This document shows positions 7,009 to 13,230 of a stretch of DNA of 13,230 bases, piece by piece. Origin of the DNA: Flammeovirgaceae bacterium UBA5867 (GTDB taxonomy: Bacteria; Bacteroidota; Bacteroidia; Cytophagales; Cyclobacteriaceae); assembly GCA_002432545.1 (NCBI GenBank), contig DJFR01000164.1, positions 3,005 through 16,234 of the forward strand, in the 5' to 3' direction. Under the pieces are notes generated by a model. It saw nothing but the letters and a program-made list of their open reading frames with translations, was not told the DNA's origin and ran no database searches. Each line of letters starts with the position of its first letter. Within the stretch, counting starts at the first letter, position 1. A program made the translations under genes and the position numbers.

Positions 7009-8196
7009 ATGAGAACGTTACTATTCTCCATCGGTATACTTATTCTGATCGGTGCAGAGATACTCAGGGTATACTTCATCATGCCGTTTCCCGGAAGCCA
7101 GCATGATGAAACCATCAACGTGGCTTACTTTCTTCATACCAACATTAACCTGCTGCGTATCGTTGGCTTTGTGCTTATAGCATACCCCGTAGTATCGTAT
7201 TTTCGCAGCGGTTCACGCACATCAAAAGTTATAGTGTCGGTGGCGCTCGTGCTATACATTGTGGCCTTTTACTTCTTCAACTTTCGCTTTCTGGCCGACA
7301 AGATGTTCTACCAGCCGGCTATAAAAGTCTTTGCAAAAGCAAGTGCCAGTAAAATCCCGTCTACGAATCTGGTGATCGGTGTTTCTATGAACGGAGCATC
7401 CAAAGCATATCCCATCGAGCTCATTGGCTATCATCACCAGGTGCGCGATACGGTAGGTACAACACCCGTAATGGTAACGTATTGTACCGTGTGTCGTACC
7501 GGGCGGGTGTTCAGTCCGTTGGTGGAAGGTAAAGCAGAAACTTTCCGGTTGGTGGGCATGGATCATTTTAATGCTATGTTTGAAGATACCGCTACCAAAA
7601 GCTGGTGGCGGCAAGTGACCGGAGAAGCGATTGCGGGTCCAATGAAAGGAAGCAAACTGCAGGAGGTAGCAGCCGAGCAAATGCGACTCGATGCGTGGAT
7701 CAGTCTTCACCCCGACACGGAGATCATGCAGCCTGATACAACCTTCAATAAACAATATGAAGGCATGAAGAGTTATGATGAAGGAAAGAGTAAAGGAGAT
7801 CTGACACGTGCCGATTCTCTTTCGTGGAAAGATAAATCTTGGGTTGTAGGTGTACAGTCGGGTATGGATGCACGTGCCTACGACTGGAATGAACTCGTAC
7901 AGGTAAAAGTTATACACGATACACTGGCTGGTATACCGTTACTCGTTACGCTTGAAGCCGACAGCGCATCGTTCCATGTTTTCAAACGCGATACACTTTC
8001 CTTTACCTTCGATCCGGCAACCTATATATTGCGCGATGCACAAACACAATCGTCCTGGAATTTACAGGGCTATTGCACCGAAGGTAAACTGCAGGGTAAA
8101 CAATTACCGGTTGTACAATCGTACCAGGAGTTCTGGCATTCGTGGCGTACATTCCGGCCGCAAACCACAGCGTATCATCATACCGGTGGCGATTAA
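7009..8196 (+). CDS. Membrane-anchored DUF3179 protein
   Basis: This 395-residue protein has three hydrophobic segments (about residues 4-27, 47-65 and 74-92), followed by a soluble DUF3179 domain from ~115 to the end. Recognisable family features are GVSMNGASKAYPIEL, a His-rich turn YHHQVRD, and YCTVCRTG with Cys159 and Cys162, equivalent to the YCPLCGT-type motif of the family. These are followed by GMDHFNAMFED and a WWRQVTGEAIAGPM segment. DUF3179 has no established biochemical function that I know of; the CxxC and conserved histidines suggest metal or redox chemistry, but that is inference. With an odd number of helices the domain would lie on the opposite side of the membrane from the N-terminus, so probably periplasmic if the N-terminus is cytoplasmic. 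The region between ~230 and ~290 contains many charged residues and may be a lineage-specific insert. No functional partner is apparent. Confidence 0.88.
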   Translation: MRTLLFSIGILILIGAEILRVYFIMPFPGSQHDETINVAYFLHTNINLLRIVGFVLIAYPVVSYFRSGSRTSKVIVSVALVLYIVAFYFFNFRFLADKMFYQPAIKVFAKASASKIPSTNLVIGVSMNGASKAYPIELIGYHHQVRDTVGTTPVMVTYCTVCRTGRVFSPLVEGKAETFRLVGMDHFNAMFEDTATKSWWRQVTGEAIAGPMKGSKLQEVAAEQMRLDAWISLHPDTEIMQPDTTFNKQYEGMKSYDEGKSKGDLTRADSLSWKDKSWVVGVQSGMDARAYDWNELVQVKVIHDTLAGIPLLVTLEADSASFHVFKRDTLSFTFDPATYILRDAQTQSSWNLQGYCTEGKLQGKQLPVVQSYQEFWHSWRTFRPQTTAYHHTGGD

Positions 8197-8234
8197 CTAT
8201 AGATATAAAATAAATTAGAAGTATAGATTTAATT

Positions 8235-9167
8235 ATGGGCAAACAGAAAAACGAAAGTCTTTGGGGAATTGACCTTGGGGGAACAAAAATAGAAGGCGTT
8301 ATATTGAAATCAGTTAGCGATCCGGAAGTATTGTTTCGCGACCGCGTGCCAACAGAAGCTGATCAGGGGTATGAACATATTCTGGGACAGGTAAAAAAAC
8401 TGGTGGACATGATGGAGAAAGCTACCGGTATAAAACCCGAAGGTATAGGGTTTGCAACACCCGGTACACTCGATCCGAAACTTGGCGTAATGAAGAACTG
8501 CAACACGGTAGCCATGAATGGTAAGCCCATGCGCGCAGATCTGGAAAAGATACTCGGTGTAAAAGTAGAAATGGCAAATGATGCCGATTGTTTTGCACTG
8601 GCCGAAACACGCTACGGTATAGTAAAAGAAAGATTTCCGGATGCCCGTGTAGTGTTCGGGGTTATTATGGGTACCGGTGTAGGCGGTGGAATTGTAATTG
8701 ATGGTAAAGCTATAGTAGGCTTGCAAGGTATAGCGGGCGAATGGGGACATAATTTCCTCGATGAGTCAGGCGGACCTTGCTACTGCGGAAAGTCAGGTTG
8801 CGTAGAGATGGTAATCTCCGGCCCGGCCCTGCAGCGTTACTATTTCAAAGAGACCGGTAACAACAAACCACTGAAAGACATTGTAGCATTGGCTGAGTCG
8901 AAAGTAGATCCTACAGCACAGAAGACTATTCAGCGGTTGATCGAGTTCTTTGGTAAAGCATTGAGTGTCATTATAAATGTACTCGATCCGGATGTGATTG
9001 TGATCGGGGGTGGTGTCGGAAATATAGACCTGCTCTACGATCGTGGTGTTGATTCGGTAAAGAAATATGTATTTAACAACCGACTGGATACACGCATTGT
9101 GAAGCCTTCGCTGGGCGACAGTGCCGGTGTATTCGGTGCAGCATTTCTGTTAGCCGATCCGCTTTAG
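8235..9167 (+). CDS. ROK-family sugar kinase (Mak/fructokinase- or glucokinase-like)
   Basis: This 310-residue cytoplasmic kinase phosphorylates a hexose with ATP. The ATP phosphate loop is DLGGTK (Asp13-Lys18). The catalytic base is Asp116 in ANDADCFALAE. The ROK signature follows, with GEWGH (Glu169, His172) and CYCGKSGCVE (Cys182, Cys184, Cys189), giving the usual zinc site of one His and three Cys. The C-terminal NVLDPDVIVIGGGVGN is the adenosine-binding region. Length and motifs, including TAGEWGHN-like and PCYCGK, are close to what I recall of E. coli Mak fructokinase and NagK, so sugar preference cannot be fixed by sequence. The downstream phosphorylase would release glucose, which makes glucokinase activity the likely operon role (inference). 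The 38-base upstream gap is very AT-rich and has no exact promoter match. The gene is followed after 80 bases by the PfkB gene. Confidence 0.92.
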   Translation: MGKQKNESLWGIDLGGTKIEGVILKSVSDPEVLFRDRVPTEADQGYEHILGQVKKLVDMMEKATGIKPEGIGFATPGTLDPKLGVMKNCNTVAMNGKPMRADLEKILGVKVEMANDADCFALAETRYGIVKERFPDARVVFGVIMGTGVGGGIVIDGKAIVGLQGIAGEWGHNFLDESGGPCYCGKSGCVEMVISGPALQRYYFKETGNNKPLKDIVALAESKVDPTAQKTIQRLIEFFGKALSVIINVLDPDVIVIGGGVGNIDLLYDRGVDSVKKYVFNNRLDTRIVKPSLGDSAGVFGAAFLLADPL

Positions 9168-9247
9168 TATAGCGAATGAGGGGAAGGCACGTGTGCCGGT
9201 ATGATTTTGTTTGAAGGTTTAACGCTAACTATATAACAGCAACGTCT

Positions 9248-10219
9248 ATGAAACGAATTGCAATACTTGGACCCATACCACGCGATCACATCGTTACCCA
9301 TCAGGGAGACCTGATACAGAAGTGGGGGTGTGTTACACATCCGGTTATTGCGCTGTCGGTTATGGCGGGCGAACAAATCGAAATTGTACCGGTAAGTCAC
9401 CTCCGGCAGGTTGATTTGGATAACGTGGTGGAAGTATTCAACGGTTATTCCGGTATAAATCTCAAACACCTCACAACCAAAAACGACCAGGGCGATATCA
9501 TCAGTCTCAAGTTCATCGATATGAACAACCGCCTTGAGAGACAAACGGGTTTTATGGATCCGATCATGCCCGATGATGTGAAGAAACTTGTGGACTGCGA
9601 TGTATTCGTATTTATACCTATCAGCGATTACGAGATCTCCCTCGAAACACTCAAGTACCTGAAGAAGAAAAGTGAAGGCACCATTATATTCGATGCCCAC
9701 GGCCCGACAACCGCATGCCTCATCAACGGAGAGCGTATGCGTAAATTCTGGATCGATCGCGATCAGTGGCTTCCCTATATTGATGTACTCAAAATGAACC
9801 TGGAAGAAGCACACGCTTCGTGGTTCAAGAAAGAATATGAAAGTCAGGACTTTCTTGAGAATGGAGATGTAGACCGCGATGTACTTCGTCAGTTCGCGGT
9901 GCACTGTCTCGACCGCGGTGTCAAATGCCTGTACATTACCGTAGACTCGCGCGGATGCCTGGTATACTATAACGAACGCGGCAAGCTGAAAGAAGAAATG
10001 GTGCCGGCTGTAAAAGTGGAGAACGTAATTGATACAACCGGCTGTGGCGATTCATTTGCCGGTGGTATAGGCTTCGGCCTGTTGCAAAAGCCACGCGACT
10101 ATATCCAGGCAGCACGCTATGGCAATGCGCTGGGAGCCCTGCGCACACAAGGTAAAACTTTTGCCGTATTTAAATCACTGGACGAAACAAACCAGATTAT
10201 TCGCGATACCTATAGCTGA
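9248..10219 (+). CDS. PfkB-family carbohydrate kinase, divergent, substrate unknown
   Basis: This 323-residue protein is recognised by the C-terminal PfkB signature DTTGCGDSFAGG (Asp262 onward), in which Asp268 would be the catalytic base. The second glycine-loop residue, usually Ala in GAGD, is Cys266. The central part is Rossmann-like, with IIFDAHGP and DVLKMNLEEA, matching the usual position of the FDxNxR and xxNxxE segments of ribokinase-fold kinases. The normal N-terminal di-glycine motif (GGxxxN) is not evident; the protein opens MKRIAILGPIPRDHIV instead and has a TH-rich WGCVTHP stretch. The sugar could be a ketose or nucleoside, or fructose 6-phosphate if it replaces phosphofructokinase; I cannot choose. 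Its place between two hexose-metabolism genes suggests a role in the same pathway. The 80-base gap before it holds an imperfect dyad at 9186-9197 but no exact promoter. Confidence 0.85.
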   Translation: MKRIAILGPIPRDHIVTHQGDLIQKWGCVTHPVIALSVMAGEQIEIVPVSHLRQVDLDNVVEVFNGYSGINLKHLTTKNDQGDIISLKFIDMNNRLERQTGFMDPIMPDDVKKLVDCDVFVFIPISDYEISLETLKYLKKKSEGTIIFDAHGPTTACLINGERMRKFWIDRDQWLPYIDVLKMNLEEAHASWFKKEYESQDFLENGDVDRDVLRQFAVHCLDRGVKCLYITVDSRGCLVYYNERGKLKEEMVPAVKVENVIDTTGCGDSFAGGIGFGLLQKPRDYIQAARYGNALGALRTQGKTFAVFKSLDETNQIIRDTYS

Positions 10220-10223
10220 TCGG

Positions 10224-10235
10224 GTATATATATAC
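10224..10235. promoter_or_regulatory. AT palindrome between the PfkB and pgmB genes
   Basis: GTATATATATAC is a perfect 12-base palindrome lying just after the PfkB stop codon and about 42 bases before the pgmB start. A second, ATTAATTAAT (10246-10255), follows closely. They could be operator-like or a weak hairpin, but simple AT palindromes arise easily by chance in a 58-base AT-rich gap. Confidence 0.15.
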
Positions 10236-10277
10236 TTTGATCCGTATTAATTAATCCAGGACCCTAATCCCCAACCT

Positions 10278-10952
10278 TTGATTAAAGCAGTAATATTCGA
10301 TCTTGACGGAGTTATAGTAGATACAGCACGCTATCATTTTCTGGCGTGGAAACGATTGGCCGATGAGCTCGGAATCAATTTCACGGAAACCGATAATGAG
10401 CGGCTGAAAGGTGTAAGCCGGATCCGGTCCATGGAGATTCTCATGGAGCTCGGAGGCATTACACTAAGTCAGCATGAAAAAGAACGACTCGCCAATAAAA
10501 AGAATACATGGTTTGTCGATTATGTTGAACGCATGTTGCCGGAAGAAATATACCCCGGTGTAGCAGCATTGATAACAACGTTTAAGCAGCACGGCATGCG
10601 TATAGCACTTGCCAGCAGCAGCAAGAACGCAAAGACGGTTATACAGCTTCTGCACATTGAACACCTGTTTGAAGTGGTGGTAGATGGCACCATGGTAGTA
10701 CACTCCAAGCCCGACCCCGAGATATTTATACTCGCGGCAGAGAAGCTTGGGGTTGAACCAAAAGAGTGCCTGGTATTTGAAGATGCAGAAGCAGGCGTAG
10801 AGGCTGCGCTGGCTGCGGGTATGCACTGCGTTGGCATAGGCTCTCCGGAGCAATTGTTTAAAGCCATGCGCGTGATACGCACCACCGGAGAATTTACCAT
10901 GACGATGCTGGACGACTGCAATGAAAAGATAAAACTGAAAGCCAACGGCTAG
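10278..10952 (+). CDS. pgmB: Beta-phosphoglucomutase
   Basis: This 224-residue HAD-superfamily enzyme interconverts beta-D-glucose 1-phosphate and glucose 6-phosphate in the cytoplasm. The core has the nucleophile and acid/base pair Asp8 and Asp10 in FDLDGVIVDT. The small helical cap holds Thr16, His20 and the LKGVSR loop (Lys44, Arg48). SSSKN (Ser113-Asn117), Lys144 in KPDPEIF and the Mg-binding Glu168-Asp169 in EDAEAG complete the site. These match the Lactococcus lactis enzyme (D8, D10, K145, E169, D170) with a shift of at most one residue. The start is TTG: it places Asp8/Asp10 exactly, an in-frame stop (10248-10250) lies upstream, no in-frame ATG intervenes, and the next ATG is beyond the catalytic motif. 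It is 58 bases after the PfkB gene and 32 before the GH65 gene, whose product supplies its substrate. Confidence 0.95.
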   Translation: MIKAVIFDLDGVIVDTARYHFLAWKRLADELGINFTETDNERLKGVSRIRSMEILMELGGITLSQHEKERLANKKNTWFVDYVERMLPEEIYPGVAALITTFKQHGMRIALASSSKNAKTVIQLLHIEHLFEVVVDGTMVVHSKPDPEIFILAAEKLGVEPKECLVFEDAEAGVEAALAAGMHCVGIGSPEQLFKAMRVIRTTGEFTMTMLDDCNEKIKLKANG

Positions 10953-10984
10953 ATATATATAGTAACGTTAAATATATACGTGTA
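10953..10984. other. AT-rich gap between pgmB and the GH65 gene
   Basis: This 32-base gap is almost entirely A and T and contains the exact palindrome TAACGTTA (10963-10970) flanked by ATATAT runs that could pair with one another imperfectly. I see no promoter element. It may simply be a translation-initiation region kept unstructured for the GH65 start. Confidence 0.2.
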
Positions 10985-13230
10985 ATGAAAGAGTATTTAA
11001 AGCACCACGAATGGCAGATTATAGAGGAAGGATTGGATCCACACTATAACAAGATATCCGAAAGTGTGTTCAGCATCGGGAACGGGCGTATGGGACAACG
11101 CGCTAATTTTGAAGAGGAGTACTCAGGCGAAACACTTCGCGGAAGTTATGTGGCCGGAGTATATTATCCGGATAAGACACGCGTTGGCTGGTGGAAGAAT
11201 GGATATCCCGAATACTTTGCCAAAGTATTGAATGCTCCGAACTGGATCGGCATTCACGTAAGTATCAACAATCAGAAACTTGATCTTGCCAAATGTAAAG
11301 TAGAAGATTTCAGACGTGTGCTCGATATGCGCACCGGACTGCTGTCAAGAAGTTTTGCCGCTACACTGCCGGATGGCAAGAAAATAAAAGTGGAATCAAA
11401 ACGATTCTGCAGTATGGCGAATGGTGAAGTAGGAGCGATCCGCTATGCCATTACTCCGCTTAACTTTTCGGCCAAAGGCTTACTCTCTATCTATGTGGAT
11501 GCCGATGTGGTAAACAAAGATTCCAACTACGATGAGAAATTCTGGGAAGAGGTATATAAAGAAGCTTCGGAAGGTAAAGCTATTGTAACGGCACAAACCA
11601 AGAAAACGCACTTTCATGTAACCACTGGTATGCGTTACCAGATCGAAACAGGTGGTAAAAAAGCCAGCGCTGATCGTATCAATACCGAGCTGCGCGAAAA
11701 ATTTGCCGGCAATGTTATACAGCTCGATCTGCACGAAGGAAAAGAGACGGTAGTATATAAATATGCCGCTATACTTTCATCCGAAAACCATCCCAAAGAC
11801 CAGTTGGTAGCTGCCGCCAGTAAAGTTCTGGACGAAGCCTTCGGTAAAGGGTTCGATGCGTTGTTTGATGAACACGCTAAAGTATGGCAACACAAATGGG
11901 AAGAAAGCGATATTACCATAGAGGGCGATATAGCCGCACAGCAAGGTATACGCTTCAATATATTCCAGCTAATGCAAACCTATACCGGTGAAGATGAACG
12001 CCTCAATATAGGGCCGAAAGGATTTACCGGGGAAAAATATGGGGGAAGTACGTATTGGGACACCGAAGCGTATTGCCTTCCGTTCTATTTAAGTACAGCC
12101 GAACCGAAAGTTGCGCGCAACCTGTTGGTATACCGGTATAAGCATCTTGGTAAAGCCATTGAGAATGCGAAGAAGCTCGGCTTCAAAGATGGCGCAGCAT
12201 TCTATCCCTTCGTTACCATGAACGGTGAAGAGTGTCATAACGAATGGGAAATTACCTTCGAGGAAATTCACCGCACCAGCGCGATGGCGTATGCTATACG
12301 CGATTATATAGAATATACCGATGACAAAAATTACCTGGCAGAGTATGGACTTGAAGTGCTCATAGGTATAGCACGCTTCTGGTCGCAACGTGTAAACTGG
12401 TCGGCAGAGAAAAGTAAATACGTGATCCTGGGCGTTACCGGTCCGAATGAATACGAGAACAACGTAAACAACAACTGGTATACCAATTACCTTGGTGCGT
12501 GGACACTGCGCTTTGCACTGCAGGCCGTTGATTATGTGAAGAACAACGATCTGAAACGTTACAATGAAATTATTGGTCAGACATCTTTCAAAGACAAGGA
12601 AGAAACAGATCGCTGGAAAGAGATCGTAGAAAAAATGTATTACCCCATCGATGAGAAACGTAATATCATTTTGCAGCAAGACGGCTTTCTCGATAAAGAG
12701 ATACTCCGCGTAAGTGAACTTAAAAAAGAAGATCGTCCGTTGAACCAGAAGTGGTCATGGGATCGTATCCTTCGCTCATGCTTCATCAAGCAGGCCGATG
12801 TATTGCAGGGCATCTATCTCTTCGAAGATGATTTCGATATGGAGACTATTCGCAGAAACTACGACTTCTATGAACCGCTTACCGTTCACGAATCATCGTT
12901 GTCGCCTTGCGTGCACGTTATACTCGCTTCCAAGTTAGGGTATAAATCCAGCGCGTATGAATTGTACCTGCGCACAGCACGTCTTGATCTGGATGACTAT
13001 AACAACGATACGGAAGAAGGTTGTCACATCACTTCTATGGCCGGTACATGGATGAGCGTTGTAAAAGGGTTTGGCGGTATGCGCGTGCGCGATGGTAAAC
13101 TTCACTTCAATCCATTCATTCCCGATCAGTGGAAATCATATTCATTCCGCATTGAGTTCCGCGGCCGCGTACTCAAAATAAAAGTGAGTAAAGATGGCGT
13201 GGAGACCAAACTCGAATCCGGAGATGCACT
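10985..13230 (+). CDS. mapA: GH65 phosphorylase, probable maltose phosphorylase (3' end cut)
   Basis: The frame opens at ATG 10985 and stays open to the window end (748 residues); the Lactobacillus enzyme is about 754 residues, so only a short tail is missing. The family inverts an alpha-glucoside with phosphate to beta-glucose 1-phosphate plus the released sugar. The N-terminal beta-sandwich (~1-270) is followed by an (alpha/alpha)6 barrel. Motifs are GGSTYWDTEAYCLPFY (Trp358-Asp359), CHNEWEITFEEIHR (Cys417 on), and GPNEYENNVNNN, in which Glu489 fits the catalytic acid (Glu487 in L. brevis). HESSLSP (His635 on) and GCHITSMAGTW (His681) fit the phosphate-site region. The loops resemble maltose phosphorylase more than trehalose or kojibiose phosphorylase, but substrate is not proven. 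No signal peptide is seen, so it is cytoplasmic. It lies directly behind pgmB, the classical partner. Confidence 0.93.
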   Translation, partial: MKEYLKHHEWQIIEEGLDPHYNKISESVFSIGNGRMGQRANFEEEYSGETLRGSYVAGVYYPDKTRVGWWKNGYPEYFAKVLNAPNWIGIHVSINNQKLDLAKCKVEDFRRVLDMRTGLLSRSFAATLPDGKKIKVESKRFCSMANGEVGAIRYAITPLNFSAKGLLSIYVDADVVNKDSNYDEKFWEEVYKEASEGKAIVTAQTKKTHFHVTTGMRYQIETGGKKASADRINTELREKFAGNVIQLDLHEGKETVVYKYAAILSSENHPKDQLVAAASKVLDEAFGKGFDALFDEHAKVWQHKWEESDITIEGDIAAQQGIRFNIFQLMQTYTGEDERLNIGPKGFTGEKYGGSTYWDTEAYCLPFYLSTAEPKVARNLLVYRYKHLGKAIENAKKLGFKDGAAFYPFVTMNGEECHNEWEITFEEIHRTSAMAYAIRDYIEYTDDKNYLAEYGLEVLIGIARFWSQRVNWSAEKSKYVILGVTGPNEYENNVNNNWYTNYLGAWTLRFALQAVDYVKNNDLKRYNEIIGQTSFKDKEETDRWKEIVEKMYYPIDEKRNIILQQDGFLDKEILRVSELKKEDRPLNQKWSWDRILRSCFIKQADVLQGIYLFEDDFDMETIRRNYDFYEPLTVHESSLSPCVHVILASKLGYKSSAYELYLRTARLDLDDYNNDTEEGCHITSMAGTWMSVVKGFGGMRVRDGKLHFNPFIPDQWKSYSFRIEFRGRVLKIKVSKDGVETKLESGDA

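Noticed and set aside
7252..7917. A 221-codon open frame on the - strand
   Set aside because: It is antisense to the DUF3179 gene, and its His-, Tyr- and Cys-rich product is typical of a shadow frame.
8224..8231. TAGATTTA as a possible -7 element for the ROK gene
   Set aside because: It mismatches the invariant G of TAnnTTTG and would put the transcription start on the ATG itself.
9186..9197. GGCACGTGTGCC dyad before the PfkB gene
   Set aside because: Arms of five bases with a two-base centre are too tight for a hairpin, and one 12-base dyad alone does not support an operator.
9164..9904. A 246-codon open frame on the - strand
   Set aside because: It lies wholly opposite the PfkB gene and the end of the ROK gene, its translation shows no family motif, and the + strand genes have clear signatures.
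12089..12679. A 196-codon open frame on the - strand
   Set aside because: It is antisense to the GH65 catalytic barrel; all recognised motifs are on the + strand.

Overview
The window looks like a chromosomal piece of a Bacteroidota bacterium, probably a Cytophagales/Chitinophagales-type relative; that placement is by gene content, not by a marker gene. The signs are long FG-GAP/VCBS repeat lipoproteins with an ASPIC/UnbV domain, lipoprotein signals whose cysteine is followed by acidic or QKD-like residues, a TAnnTTTG-type promoter, no convincing Shine-Dalgarno sequences, and moderate GC with frequent ATA isoleucine codons. All eight genes read on the + strand. No gap exceeds 140 bases, so there is no long empty stretch. 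I saw no rRNA, tRNA, CRISPR array, insertion sequence or attachment site.

Region 1 (1-6139) is a probable cell-surface module. It holds the 3' end of a VCBS-repeat protein, then a complete 1117-residue lipoprotein built as propeller, ASPIC/UnbV domain, propeller. The visible part of the first gene aligns with the last ~430 residues of the second, so the two are tandem paralogues. Behind a well-formed TAnnTTTG promoter comes a lipoprotein of the vanadium haloperoxidase/PAP2 family with the complete set of vanadate-contacting residues.

Region 2 (6180-8196) holds a small MIP channel with a GlpF-type selectivity filter and a three-helix membrane-anchored DUF3179 protein with a CxxC motif. Neither has an obvious metabolic partner in the window. 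A weak terminator-like hairpin lies between them.

Region 3 (8235-13230) is a likely cytoplasmic disaccharide phosphorolysis operon. In order it has a ROK hexokinase of the Mak/fructokinase type, a divergent PfkB kinase of unknown substrate, beta-phosphoglucomutase (TTG start) and a GH65 phosphorylase most like maltose phosphorylase, cut by the window end perhaps 20 residues short of its C-terminus. The inferred pathway is maltose + Pi -> beta-glucose 1-phosphate + glucose; PgmB converts the first product to glucose 6-phosphate and the ROK kinase could phosphorylate the second. No sugar importer or regulator is visible, so the operon may continue downstream.

The parts least explained by known biology are the paired propeller lipoproteins with the haloperoxidase, the DUF3179 protein and the PfkB kinase. 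I did not find a clearly new system and do not claim one.
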